DNA of 64,000 nucleotides from Gerris lacustris (GCA_951217055.1 OX578279.1:25260173-25324172), one strand, 5' to 3'; counted from the first letter of the stretch, positions 23,028 through 35,884 are shown. A program made the numbers and translations. The notes: a model not told the origin generated them from the letters alone.

Positions 23028-24308
23028 TGAATTACAAATTAAAATTTGGAGACCTTACTTATCAATCCCCTTTCATATTTATTGATTAGCGTTCTTAAGA
23101 TAATGAGCCTAAACATATAACTAATATTAGTTTAATTAATTATTTAATTATTACTTTAATTAATTTCTTGGGTTGTAGTAATAAAACGTTAAGGAAGTTG
23201 AGAAATATCTTACAGGGATTTATCTAAAAACCATTTATAAATCTGACATAAAACAATAAAATAACGTCGAGTATAACGAAATGTGGGTGAAGAAGCTGTG
23301 GTTTGTTATTATTAGAAGCCTTCTTCTGGGAGAATAAATCCGTATGTACAGAGAGTTTGTCGGTTTTTAAATCTCTGAGGTTTTTTGGTTACACTACGGA
23401 TCAGAAGTTGTTTTGGTTTACCAGTTTACAGCTTTTTCTCACTCCCTGCCTTTGGGATGTAGGGGGGGAAAAAATAATACCAAAACAAAACCAAAACGTT
23501 TCCCACTTAAAACCCATCGTAGATAACATGAGGAAGAAGAAGTAAAGAGAAAGAGAAAAAAAATAATCTTTATAAACATCGTGGATAATCCTCTCTCTTT
23601 CCTAACCCCGACAAACTTCTCTCTGTGTAAACAACGTCGACGATACTAAATCCATAAAAATAAAAACTCCCATAGACAAAGCAAAGCCTTGGAGAAAACA
23701 ATGGACCTCAGCTCAATAAAAAACCACTAACCGTTATAAATAAGGTCACAAAGAACGAATCCAAAATAACCAGAATACAATTTGGCTCTAATTCAAAAGA
23801 CACTGTTTAGTTTTTTTTTTATAAAATACCAATCATCCTATTCGTTGAAATATAAATATTATTTAAAATCTACATTCGTAATACTTAATTAAATAAAAAA
23901 TTAAATATTTTAAAATAATTTTTTGGTGTTCAATATTAGTTTAAAGTCGTGTAATGTTTATTGGGTATAGAGAGTGCAATAAACTTTAGTGAAGACAAGA
24001 GATAATAGTGTCTATGATTATTAAAGGGCCCCACGTTATAACTATGTCTAAACGCAATAACGTTAAACCATGTTTGATTCCCCGAGAGATGAAACGTTTA
24101 CATTGATAGTGCCTTTTAAGGCTAATCTATTCGATACCCTTGTGCTAATCAGCTAATCAACAAAAAAAATAAGTCTAAAATAAGTCTTCTCAGGCTTTAT
24201 ACAATAATAGAAAGGCGCTCTTAACTTGGTACGATATTTATGTCAAAAGTTTATTAAAACTTTTAAATATTAGAACTACATTAATAATTAAAGTAAGTGC
24301 ATGTATAT
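23028..24308. other. No gene seen
   Basis: A+T-rich. Around 23300-23560 composition is milder and there is an 80-residue frame, but no recognisable motif or splice border supports it. Confidence 0.4.
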
Positions 24309-25187
24309 TGGCTGTTTCAAAACCTGTGTCGGAAAATTGTGTATTTCTTCGGCTAATGCTAAGAAAACAAAGTTTTTATTAATACACCGTTTGAAACAGG
24401 GCGTCAAAAATTTGTTTTTATTTTTTAGACGATATCTCAAGAACCGTTTGGGATACAAAACTCAGCTTGAGTACACATTTTATAATTATTTTAGCTACTT
24501 TTTGAACCCTTATTCAATTTTTTTCATATTCCAGTGACGGAGATATTACGATCGCGTGAGGTTGTTTTTTTCCGCATTTCTATTACACTGGGGACATTGG
24601 CTTTCTGAAAGCGCATTTTGAACTGTTTTCTACACAAAAAAGTTACATCTGGTCAAAAGCTCTAACGTGAACTGTACCGGTACGTTCTCGGAACCATGTT
24701 AATAGGAACTTTTTTTATTTTTAGAATTCTTAGTCTGCGTTTTATACGCGCTTCAGAATAATCTATAGGCTGTCATAACATGACGAGAGAAAAGTTGGTT
24801 CCAAACCAAAGCAAGTCGGTCAAAGCTAATGAAGCCTTCCCGTCCTCTTCCCTCTTGTTTATATATTTGGTTTCATTTTTTGAGTCATCCATTTACATAG
24901 TAAATGTAAATATTAAATATACACTTGTTCTTCATTTTACAACCTTCCTTTTAGAAAGTTAGTACTATATTTTAATAATAAATTCGACTTTGTTTATAAC
25001 CTGAACGAAACTCTGAAAGGAACAAGGAAAGAAGGGTGGGATAACACTATCTATAACGTCTCTCCGGCTTCATGAATGTATTTTTATCTACTTGGCCCAA
25101 ACGCGCGTTAAAAACGCATGCTATGAGCCCACTTTAGCCAAGGAATCATACCCATATCATTATCCGACACGTGTTTTGAAACACCCT
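24309..25187. mobile_element. TIR element L (about 880 bp)
   Basis: Left end GGCTGTTTCAAAACCTGTGTC and right end, in reverse complement, AGGGTGTTTCAAAACACGTG and TCGG. The inner terminal parts also match (CTTCGGCTAA versus CCTTGGCTAA). A CAAGAACCGTTTGGGATAC segment lies inside. The two short open frames within lack transposase features, so it is treated as non-autonomous. Confidence 0.7.
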
Positions 25188-25591
25188 GTGTAAAATAAAC
25201 ACGTAAGTTATAGCATTCTGCTATTAGATTCTATCTAAATATGCACAATTGTTCTAGTTAATCAAGTCATAATATGAATAAAATGTTAATTTATGTTTTT
25301 TTTATCAAAAACATTTTGTTGGATATTTTATAAATATTATTAACTAGCTTATACCATTATATAATTAAATAAATACCCATTGGTTAATGGCATTTAAGTA
25401 CACAAGAAAAATAAGATCAAAGGTCCACTGCATTGTAACACACAAAAAAAAAAATTAATAAATGAAACTTACAAATAGTGAATACTATTAAACAGAAATT
25501 ATCTAGTTTTTTCCCTGCAGAATTGAAATAATTACATGTGTGAGTAGAATTTAATGAAAAGAATTTTAATTAAAATCATGTTACATTTCAG

Positions 25592-25635
25592 GCAGCTTGT
25601 GGATGCAATGTCGCATGCTCAGTACAGCAGAAAAG
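25592..25635 (+). other. Weak candidate small exon
   Basis: Forty-four bases are bounded by TTACATTTCAG on the left and AAAAG then GTTGGT on the right. One frame reads QLVDAMSHAQYSRK without a stop. The splice borders are plausible, but the donor is weak and no neighbouring exon is recognised. Confidence 0.15.
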
Positions 25636-25799
25636 GTTGGTGCCAAAAATGTAATACTTTTATTGTTGTAAATTAAGAAAAGCAATTAGGTGTTTTTTAC
25701 TTATTCTTTTTTTAGGCTAAATTAATTTGGTTTTCTTTCTTAGCCTTAACTAAAAGGTTTTAATTGTTATGGTTAAGAAAAGTGTTAGGATTTAAGGTA

Positions 25800-26160
25800 A
25801 GGTACAAGGCAGGTTGCTCGGGTTCATTAAGACACTACCGTTCCGCCGGAGGTTGTTTTTTTTAAAAAAAAGAAAAACCTCTCCCGCCAAAAAAAAGGCG
25901 GGAAAAGGAAAATCTCCCAGCCACAGATAGGGCTGGATTATTTTCCAAGTGATTTCCCAAGTTGAGTGAGTTGGCGGTGTTTTTGAGATTACCTCGAGCC
26001 CGTTGTAATCTCTTGAGGGAGACCGGCTCCGGCAGGAAGGGAATTAAAATGTCAAGGCTCTGCGAGCTTGTAGAGGAAAAAGGACGGTTCGAAAGGTAGA
26101 TTCTGAAAGGACGTGGCGTCACCCCAAGAACAGTCCCTTATCCTCCTGTTTTCTCATTAC
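25800..26160. other. GC-richer patch, unrecognised
   Basis: Less A+T-rich than the surroundings, with CCCGCC/GGCGGG hairpins near 25880-25905 and an 86-residue minus-strand frame. The frame has no recognisable domain. This could be an old repeat, a regulatory region or an untranslated exon. Confidence 0.3.
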
Positions 26161-29100
26161 AATGGAACAGATTTAAGATAACTGGTCCTGATCGCCCGAC
26201 TTGATTTCTTCCGCCAATTCTACATACAAATAGAATTTGTATTTTGCTAGAGAATGGTTTCTATGTTATGGTCCGCTTCTATACTTGTTACGAGTCTTTC
26301 ACCGAAAAACTATTTAGAGCTTTCTTTTATTTTTTTCTTTTGTAGCTAATATCACCTCTTCCACTATTCCGAGTTTACTCGTATCTGCTGCATTTAAAAA
26401 TCGAGGTGACTTGATTGACTCTTAGAGTTTTGTGTTAAAAACCACCATTTTTAAAACACATATATCCAGTTAATCCTAAATTTTGGATATAATTAGCATT
26501 TGGCTCTTGTATTTTTTTTTGGTTGAAATGCCTTTTCCCTTATTTAAAAATTCCTCAATATAAAATACAAATCAGTATAACAGCCAGATTCGGCATGACT
26601 CACACAGAGTTTTTTGTTTTTTTTTTCTTTCTTTCTTTCTTTTGTCTGCTTCCTTATCGCAAAAGCAACTTGATTTGTTACAAGTATTTTAAATGTACTT
26701 TTAAACAAATAAAACCTATTCTAATTCAAAACAGAATAACACCCCATACGAGAAAAGATTTCGAGGTAGTAAAAATATTAAAATTTTTTTTGACAAAATG
26801 AGTTCATTCATTTCTCGTACTAAATAAACATCATTATCATTGAGGACTCTTAGGCATCATTGAGGACAAAAATAAACCTGTTGGAACTGTTGTACTTGTT
26901 CCAAATGATGCTAATTTTTTTCTGAATTAATAATTCTTACATAATATCTAACTAACTAATAGAAATAATATAACCAATTATAGGTTTCTGTATTATTTTT
27001 TTTATTAATTCCCTTCAACACTATTTATTTTGTTAATGATCTACTCCTATTTCCAGTTTTAGTAAATTAAAACGCTTGGAAAAGTTCCAAGTAGATTGAT
27101 AATTACCTATATTAATATTTTTTTATTCGGGATCCACTCCTAATTATTATTGATTAATTATATTTAGTCAGTTGTATTTATAAATATTATTTAAAAAACA
27201 ACATTTTATAAATGTATCTTGTACTTTTAAGCCAATTTGACTGTTATAATATTATTTAATTTAAATATTATTGCGGCTCTTAAAAAAAAGACAAGTTGTC
27301 TGTTCTAGATCTTAGCAAGCTAGCAAAACAATAAAAAATCAATATTTATGTGACAAATGAGGTTTCTTTTTTTCATATACATATTTGTTGGTTTATTGAA
27401 GTCAAACTTATAGGGTATACAAATTGTAAGGAAATAACCAATACACAATTCTTAGAAGGCTGATTTAAACTTTTCTGCCTCCTTTACATAGGTCGATAAC
27501 CCTAAGGAAAATAAATAAATCCCGTATTTCAAAATGATGGTGTCAAAGAGTCATTTCTTTATATGTGATAGCTAAGGTAAACATTTTCATCTCGTTTCGA
27601 TTAATATTTCATATTATTATCCAGAGCCTGGTTTATAACTTCATTGAGAAAAATATTGTTAAATGTAACAGTAGAAGCAACAGGCTTGATTTTCAAATAA
27701 TAATCTTTCATTTACCTTAACACTAATAATTCAACTGTAATTCGATTTCAATTTAACCCTTTTAGAATTTTTTCGATGACAAAACTCGAAAATGCTATAA
27801 ATCTTTTTAAAAATTGTTCTGTTGGTTTTATTCATTTGGAAGGGTTGATTTAGTTCCAAGAGACCTTAGGCTGCCCAACCTCTCCACTCTAACAATTTAC
27901 GGCCAATTTCAAGGTTGGCTAGTTTTTCTGAACGCCTGCCAAATTAGGCGTAATCCAATGAAATGCCAAGGTGGTCTGGATTAAGAAGACATCAAATGGC
28001 CCTTTTCCTATTCACCCTCTACTCTTACAATAGTCTTTTTTTTTCTTTTCCCCTCTCCTCCGAATACCTTTTAACATTTTTTTCGCATAATAGGATCCCT
28101 CCTATTTTAAGAAGAGGGCAGAAATCCCTTTTTTCGATTCTTTACTTTTATCCCCGGTATTCATTTTAAGGGCATTAAAGGTGTAATTTTATTTATTGCT
28201 TTATTTCCTCTAGTTCTCTCTCTCTCTCTCTCTTAGATGCTCGGAGTGAAAAGAACTGTCTATTAATGCGGAAAAAATCTTCCGAAATTTTCCCTTGGGG
28301 GAGGACACTATAGGGTTAAACACTTTTGAATTTACGAATCCATGAATTCACAGGACTATAAGGTGAGAGCTTACTTAAATGAAAATTGGTCATTTGTAAA
28401 ACGCAAATGAGTTAAAAAAAAAAAGTATATTTCTGTGCAGATAATGCCTGACTAATCTTATAAAATATCTGCTTTAATTTGCTGAAGGGAATTAATTTTA
28501 TCATTCCTATAATATTATAAGAATTATATAGCTTTGTAAATTCTACACTTTTGTGTTTATTCTGCGTTATAACCGTTTTCAAATACTATATCTAGACAAA
28601 TGATTAGTTCTTTTGACTGGGATTTTATATCTGTACCTAGATATAATAGGTGACCTAATATAGATACAAAAATGGACCTTCCTTAATGATATTATAGGAG
28701 GGATCAAGTAATCTTGCATTTATACAATTAAAATTCCATTTATTTACCAATCAATTTTAATTTTTATTTGTCTAATTTATTTAATAATGCAAAAAATCAG
28801 ACAAAACTTTTAGAATGACATGTTGGCCGTTCGCTGCTGAGATGTCACAAATTTAGAAGGAATTTTACCCACGACACAAATAAATTACACCCTTCAACCA
28901 AATGCATTAAAAATAAATTTAGTATTTAAACTGTTGAATCTATCAGTTATTCTTTCTCTCTGGCTCTTTATATTTTAATAATTGTGGACTAACACCTTAG
29001 CTATTGCTTTCAAAAAATTTAATTTACTGTAACAATACGTTTAAATATGTTTCAAATTTTACCTATTTAGAGAGTTAATTTTAATTTGTTTCCTTTTTAT
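26161..29100. other. No gene seen
   Basis: A+T-rich sequence with a (TC)n run at 28215-28232. Several short open frames lack motifs and credible splice sites. Confidence 0.45.
28215..28232. repeat. (TC)n microsatellite
   Basis: Nine TC units in a row. Confidence 0.9.
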
Positions 29101-29155
29101 TTAAAAAAAAAAATAATAACTGTCATATTTAACACCTTTTAAATAAAAATATTGT

Positions 29156-29310
29156 TTTATGAAAAGATTATCTTCACCTGACCAATCGTTGTTAATCTTC
29201 TTTGTATTATCACTCGGTCCTACCGACAAGTTCCGTTGACCCGCACTCACCGCGTTAAAACTCCCGTACGAAACCCAATTGTTCGGCATTCGACTTGATA
29301 AAGAAATCAA
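29156..29310 (-). other. Weak candidate first exon, unrecognised
   Basis: A minus-strand frame from ATG at 29310 includes MPNNWVSYGSFNAVSAG. Two donor-like sites lie in it (GCG then GTGAGT; TCAG then GTGAAG). Composition is milder than the flanks. No protein family is recognised, so this is only a candidate. Confidence 0.15.
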
Positions 29311-29848
29311 AATAAAACCGGTACTTCAAGATATATTAAAAAAAAATGTCCAATGTCCACGCCGCGCCGGTGAGCAACTAGCTGTATTTTGTTTTGTTTT
29401 TTCTTGAGTTCTCAAAATCTCATTTGAGGTAAAATGAAATGATATTCTTTTTATATTTTGAAATATAATGCCAATAAATTTCTGATTAATTACAATAATT
29501 TAATAACGGTAAATTTTGATATATTTAAATTTTTTTTTAATAATAATATTTAATGTTTTTTGTATTTTCTAAATATCTACAATTCACTGTAGTGATGTTT
29601 TAGGGAAATTAAAAAAAAAAATTACTTTGTGAATCACCTGAATTTTTTTCTTCTTATTGTCATTTAAAAACGCTGACATTTAAATTGGTGAGATGTGAAA
29701 TTAGTTTAGTATCGACTTTTATATCATGGAATTATTTTAATATGATTATTACAAGTTCAATAGTGGAAAATGTACATAATTTTATGCAGATTTTTTTTTT
29801 TTATATAACTGTCATATTTAATCATTTTTATTTTTAAACATTTTGCTT

Positions 29849-29878
29849 CCGAGCTTACCGTAGGAAACGGAAGCATTT
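29849..29878. repeat. Short dispersed hairpin V, copy 1
   Basis: GCTTCC and GGAAGC close a hairpin around GAGCTTACCGTAGGAAAC. A close relative lies at 45798-45826. Confidence 0.55.
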
Positions 29879-30280
29879 TGTTGTTGTTTTTTTTTTAATT
29901 ATTTTCTTTCTTTCTACCATTTTTCGGTTTTTATCTTCCTCATTCTTCCATCTCTCATCTTATATTACTCACGGTTTACCATCTTTTTTCGATGTCTATA
30001 TTTCTCAATCGCCATATTTCCTTTCGTAATTCTTTATACTACCTATATCATTGCAGTTTCTATCTCACTCGATTTTATTTTATGTTAGTTTACCTTCTTT
30101 TATCTTATATAGAATACCTCTGAATTTCTGTTATCTATTCTCATCTTTGCTCCCTTTTTAATTGCCTTTCTCTCGGCCTTTCTTTTATTGTATCAATTTA
30201 ATATTTCCTTTTAATATTTTTGCTGACGCTTTTTTCCTAACGTCCTCTCTTTTACAATACAATATCATACTTATATTGTT

Positions 30281-30436
30281 ACTTCTTTAGATTGTTACTC
30301 CCCTATGTTTTTTTTAGAATATAAATGATTTTGACTAAATAACTATTTAGACAAAGAGATGTTTAGTCCAATATACTTTGGGACAAAGGAATATCCCCCT
30401 TCTGTTTTTATAAGGGAAGTAACAGTCTAAAGAAGA
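30281..30436. mobile_element. Family D MITE, copy 2
   Basis: Ends ACTTCTTTAGATTGTTACTC and its inverted copy. The core is in reverse orientation relative to copy 1, with GACAAAGAGATGTTTAGTCC and TTTGGGACAAAGGAATAT. Confidence 0.88.
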
Positions 30437-30447
30437 ACATTCCGTAC

Positions 30448-30511
30448 ACCTTCTTTAGATTGTTACTCCCCTCCGTTTTATTTATAAAGGGAGTAACAAT
30501 CTAAATAAGTG
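30448..30511. mobile_element. 64-bp mini-D element made of the two ends only
   Basis: Only the two inverted ends (CTTCTTTAGATTGTTACTCC) remain around a spacer of about 12 bases. It lies 11 bases beyond copy 2, so it is an internal deletion derivative of family D. Confidence 0.85.
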
Positions 30512-31368
30512 CCCTTATATATCCCCCTCCCCTGTTTCTGTTTTCCTTTTTTCTATTCCTTAACTTGATCTATCAATCTGTCTTTATCATTCTATCTTTG
30601 TAATTACCTTTATTTCTATTTTTATTTTAATTCACCCCTCAAGACCCATCACAAAAAATTATAATTATTATAGGGGACCACAACGTTTGAAGAACCTTTA
30701 TTTCCGCTTTCTAACCTCTCTCCTGTTCTTCCTGTCTTAAAAAATGGAGGAATCACTGTTTATCTGGGGTGAACATGCTATTTCTATATGCTATCTATCA
30801 CTAAAAATGGAGAATCCAAATAAAGGAATCGATTTTATGGAATTTAATTTCGCCACGTTTCATTGCACAAGAAAATATTAACATAAAAGAACAGAACTTC
30901 ATTTTATTTTGTTTAGTAACATGTAATTATTAGGATTATCTAGAGAAAGATGGAAGATAATGTCATATTTCTGCTAGGTAAAATAATAATGTATCAAACT
31001 TTTTCCTCAGTATCGAACATTGTTCCATTACCTACTTTTAACATTTCTATAACTTTTTTTATCATGTTTACAATTTCTCATTCATTTTCTTCCTTTTTTC
31101 TCCTTATATTTTATCTCTCTCCCTATATTTCCGTTGCACTTTCCTCAGAGTCGGAGAATGTCTTGAAGCTTAAAGATTACAGAACAATGCTTTTCTTGCC
31201 ACATTTAAAACATTTCTGTGAGCTCATTGGAACGCATTAATCTTGCTAGGGATGGGTAAAATGCCAGAATGCCCCTTAACTGATTAACTTGTTCAATTCC
31301 CTTTTATATCTCCCGAAAACATGTTCTTTTGAGGTATTATTTTTGGAGTAGGTATATTTATTCTTTTT
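30512..31368. other. No gene seen
   Basis: A+T-rich with a 96-residue plus-strand frame at 30950-31240. It is hydrophobic and compositionally biased, with no domain, and is probably chance. Confidence 0.45.
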
Positions 31369-32018
31369 AGGGTCCGTAAGCAAAACCAAGGACCCTTATA
31401 TTTTCCTGCGTGTGTCTGTCCGTCCGTCCTGTCGCCTGCTCTCACGGCTACACTTTTCGTCCGGTCACTTTGAAATTTGGCATGTATGTGTCTTGTACCT
31501 ACCCACATATTTTAAAAATATAGCGACTTAAAAGGTAGGGTAAAAAAACTTAAGGGTACACCGTGAGGGTATCATATGAAAGGGTACGTCGAGCTGATTA
31601 CAAAAATATATAATTCTTTGGTTATAACTTTGATAGGGCGAGCGTAGGCGAGTTTGAAGTGGCTGTGAAACGTGTCCCCCCCCCCCCTCTATCTCGCTTA
31701 TGTGAAGTGCAAAAAAACTGAAAAAAATCTTGAACATTCTTCGACCAAAAGTAAAGTTACCACTTTTTTAAAATTTCGAAAAAAATATTATTTTATTTTT
31801 TATTGACAAAATACGTCTTTTTTTATAGTTATGGTCTTTTCTATGTATTTATATGGTTGTAGTCCGGTTCAGTGGAAAAAAAAAACTTTATCGGAAGTTT
31901 GTTTATGTGTTTTGAGAATATCAGACCCATAGGATAGTTCAAAGAAGCTTTTTAGCATTTTAAAAAACACCATCAATAGGGGAAATACTTAAACTATACA
32001 GTGTGGCCTACGGACCCT
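31369..32018. mobile_element. TIR element H, AGGGTCCGTA ends
   Basis: 650 bp bounded by AGGGTCCGTA and TACGGACCCT. The left part has a CCGTCCGTCCTGTCGCC tract and GAAATTTGGCATGTATGTG. A 12-base C tract sits at 31676-31687. The layout (A/GGGT-CCGTA ends, CCGTCC tract, GAAATTTGGC box) resembles widespread invertebrate repeats. A TGTGTGCT/AGCACACA hairpin follows at 32021-32041. The short minus-strand frames inside lack any transposase motif. Confidence 0.7.
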
Positions 32019-32540
32019 CCCTGTGTGCTGACTAGCACACACTTGACCTGTTTATTTTACGTACAAAGTGAATGAATTAACTTTCACAATGTTACCTCTT
32101 TAGGTTTAGGTCAATTAAACGTTAAACCCAATATGATTAGATAAATATTCATTTTCCGTCTAATAACTTTTCTTCCTTCAACCTCGCGTTATTAATTTAT
32201 TAATATTATTTAAACGATTAGTATAATGATTCATGTATGTCAATTTATTTTCATGATTAAACAAATATTATTATTTAAACGCTATTACAGTGGATAATTG
32301 AAGTTATTAAATATCTTTAGTGAATATAAAAAATATAATTAACTTTAGCTCATTGATATTGAATGTTCTCGCAGACTGTTTCGATTTTTAAATATCATTA
32401 GTCGCATAAAGAATTTTTATTTATATATAATAAATTATGATTATTGTACTGTGGAAATTTTTTCATTTTATTAAATACATATTTGTAATAATTGTGTGGT
32501 TAAAATGTCTTATTTGGCATAATGTTATTTGCAAATTTTA

Positions 32541-32815
32541 TCAATTTTAATTTAAATCAAATTATAATTATTAACAACTACGGGAAACAGACAGAGAAAA
32601 ATACACTCCAGCGCTGGGATTTGAACCACAAGCCACTATATTGGTAGAGCGCTATACTGGAAATATAGAGGCCTGTGGTTCAAATCCCAGCGCTGGAGTG
32701 TATTTTTCTCTGTCTGTTTCCCGTAGTTGTTAATAATTATAATTTGATTTAAATTAAAATTTAATCTTTCCGTAGTATGAATACTACCAAAATCGTAAAA
32801 TAGAAATTTTATCAA
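32541..32815. mobile_element. Family B tRNA-bearing foldback element, copy 2
   Basis: Palindromic. Each arm runs through TAATTTAAATC, TACGGGAAACAGACAGAG and into the 3' part of the tRNA-like sequence, so the tRNA itself lies in the inverted arms. The centre carries a plus-strand tRNA fragment from TTGGTAGAGCGC to GCGCTGGA. The right end is GTAGTATGAATACTACC. Confidence 0.85.
32640..32697 (+). pseudogene. Partial tRNA-like sequence in family B copy 2
   Basis: The 3' two thirds of the same tRNA-like sequence as at 7967-8038: D-loop end, CTATA/TATAG anticodon arm with CTGGAAA, and GGTTCAAATCC. The 5' acceptor strand is missing. A minus-strand partner lies in the left arm (about 32608-32640). 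Confidence 0.7.
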
Positions 32816-33198
32816 GTAAATTTGTTAAAACATTTTTCCCTGGTTATCTAATGTGCTAGATTTGATTTCGTGAGATAACCTTTCTGAACAAGTTATTACG
32901 TGCCAAAATAAGGGTTAAAATAAAATTCAAATTAATTAATTAATGAAATAGGTGTTAAATGTTTAAACTGTTTCCAATCATCCAAAAAAAAACATCTAAT
33001 ACATTGAAATAAATTAACAATTTACTATGTATATTACTTATAATAAGTAAAATGTAAAGAAGAAACAAATTATTTTAACAATCATACATTCGTAGGATCG
33101 CTATTGGTAATTGCATAAGTTTTAAAAATAGACAAGCTTTCTTAGTTTTTTTCTAATGTGTTTTCAGTAAACATAATTTTGTACATATTATGATTTTT

Positions 33199-33925
33199 GG
33201 AACGAAGTTCCTTATGGCACGTTCTGGAGCCTGGGAGTGAATCAGAAAAAAACGACCAAAATCACCGTCACAAAATCACCGCACGAAATCTACAGATGAT
33301 TATAACTTGAGTAAAAGATCACCGAGTTAGATGAAATTTGGTACACATGTTCATATTACCAATGCCCAGGCTGAGTTCGTCGGAAAACGTTATCCGCCCA
33401 AGCGTTCTCACGTAAACGTAAGCTTTAAAAACGGGAAAAGTGTTATTAAGGAAGCCTGTTACTTGACTTGTTTTGATTATTTTTGTTATATAGGTCAAAA
33501 ATAAAATATAATCATGTAAAATTTCACCCTGATACACAAGCAGAAGCTGTAGAGTAGGGAAGAGATATATTTTATTATATTTTAAATTAATTGGCCGGGT
33601 GGGTAGAAAACAGTCCTGTTTCAATCCAAACTCCTTTAACAAACATACTCTTTCACTATAAACTCATCATGATCAACTTTTTTCTTATATTCATTATATA
33701 TTTATAGTAAGACTCTTGCTTTAATTATACAAATAATGATTTTCTTTTAATTTTGCCTTAATTCTGCTAGATACAAACAGTTCGTTCTTTTAATTTTGTC
33801 TCTTTTCTAACTCCGCCATGCATATGTAGTTAGCAATGTATACGTACTTAGCAGTGTGATTTTATAATTTATATTTAATGAAAAATGTAAAGGTACTTCG
33901 TTTCTACCGGGTGTCCCGCGACACC
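33199..33925 (+). mobile_element. Family E repeat, copy 2
   Basis: 727 bp. Same ends as copy 1: GGAACGAAGTTCCTTATGG at the left, GGTGTCCCGCGACACC at the right. It has the AAATTTGGTACACATGTTC box and TTATCCGCCCAAGCG. The 107-residue minus-strand frame in it is not conserved in copy 1 and is treated as chance. Confidence 0.85.
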
Positions 33926-35879
33926 ACACGTATTTTTATTTATTTATTTATTTTAAAAAACAATTACGACTATTTACTTAAAACAAATTAATTTCGTTTT
34001 ACGCATTATTTTTATAAGCCTTCTATATAAAAATGAATAATGTTAAAAGCATTGGATTACATGTTTTAAGGATCATAATTATAGGTGAGTAAGATTAACA
34101 ATTAGTTAAAAGTATTATTATTGGTTTCGATTTTCAATAAAGTTTGAGTTAGTCAAGGGGCTTGTAATGATTGGTCGCTTTAAAACTTAACGCTTTTGTA
34201 GTCATTGCACATTTATTTGTTACAAGAAATAAAAATTACTTATCAGCTAAGCCTTCCCTTACTTCGTTGAGTTTCCATGCTCTATTTAAAAAATTTGTTG
34301 CACAACATTATTCTGTAATGGTTATTTAAAACAATTATTGTCTAAAGCGGATTCTGTTGTATATGACAATAATAATCTATTATGTTTTTCCTCTTCCGAA
34401 ATACTCCTCTAATAACTCAATGTCTATTCAAACCCTTATCATACGATCTGTCTTGTAGAACTCAGTAACAGTCTCAAGGAAGGGAGGAGAAAAATATAAA
34501 CTGATAGTGATAATATGTAAAGGATGGGTCTGTAGAGATTGGTCCAGCTGGAAAGGTCTCTAACCCCGAAAAAGGGCCTGAATAAAACTCCTTTTCAGAC
34601 ATCTCCCCACAATCTATACACTTACACCCTTCGTACCCAAAAGGAATAATCAGAAGAGAAAGAGACGGGCCCTCGGATCTCTTGTGCCCGAAATGGAGGC
34701 CACGTAACCCACCTTCTCTGTCCGAATGTAAAGCATTCACTTACAGGCCCCGCTATTCAGATCTTATCTTTGTGTATATACCTCTCTCTTTACCTTTACA
34801 TCCCACATATATATGGTCCCTTCAAAATGGGTTGGTTATCTACATAAAAAAATTATTTAAAAAATAAATTAGCATTGGACATAAAATATTATACACTTAT
34901 ATAAAGTCTTTCATGTATGAAATAGAATTTACTTAATTAAAACATTTCCGCCGGTGGCAGAAGTATAATGAGGTTTGTGTTGCCCTTTATATAATTAGCG
35001 AATTGAATCAAAAGTTGAACACTCAAATATACGCTTGTGTGTAAAACTTTTATATAGGCTTTTAGGGTCACGAGGATTCTAATGTCGCAGGTGACCCCTT
35101 ATTCTCAGGAAAGGAATCTTTGTTGGTTTATTTTGATACTCATTAAACTAAGCGTCATCTCGGTAAGATTTTTAGGAATAAAATTAAAGCTGTCTGGGGA
35201 TAATAATTATTGTGTTGCCATACAATTACGGCATTTCAGGTCTATAGAGCAAGACATAACGCGTAAGCATTTAGGATCTAATCGTAGTAACAAAATAAAA
35301 TTTAAAGCAAATTAGCTCGAAAGCTTAAAAGGCGCTTAAAAGATTGTTATAAACAACCAGCCTACTTAATCATATTTCGTTACGACACTAATAGGACTTA
35401 TATATTCAGTATAATTAATTATATAATTGTTATTTATTTCTTTCGTGTTATATCTATAAATATTATTCAATTGCAGGGGAGGTTGAAGTAAGTAAAAGTG
35501 TTTGTCTATCTAGAAGTTATCTAATTTTAAGTGAAAAGGTAAATACACATGATTGACAGGAGGGTGTGGCCTTTTCCTTAGTATATTATTATTTTTCTCT
35601 CAGCATTTCACCCTTACCTTTATCCATTAGCGTATCGTTTTTATTAAAAGTATATCGTACTTATCCCATTCTGAATTGTATTTTTTATTATCTAAAAATT
35701 ATTATCAGTATTGTTTTTAAATTTAAGTGGTCATCAGGTCGATCGTCTGTAGTAATATCTTTAGTAGAGCAATATAAACGGAAAATATTGTAAAATATTT
35801 AAAATTATTATTTAACTTTGTATAAAGATCCCTAGTTACTACTATAGTTACATCTTGTGTTCTTCACTAATATGTAACT
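33926..35879. other. No confident gene
   Basis: Mostly A+T-rich. The patch 34440-34760 is milder and has overlapping frames on both strands without recognisable motifs. Confidence 0.4.
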
Positions 35880-35884
35880 CTATA

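Noticed and set aside
30950..31240. 96-residue frame as a membrane protein
   Set aside because: Its hydrophobicity follows from T-rich sequence; there is no start context, splice signal or known family.
33319..33642. 107-residue minus-strand open frame
   Set aside because: Falls inside family E copy 2 and is broken in copies 1 and 3, with no domain.
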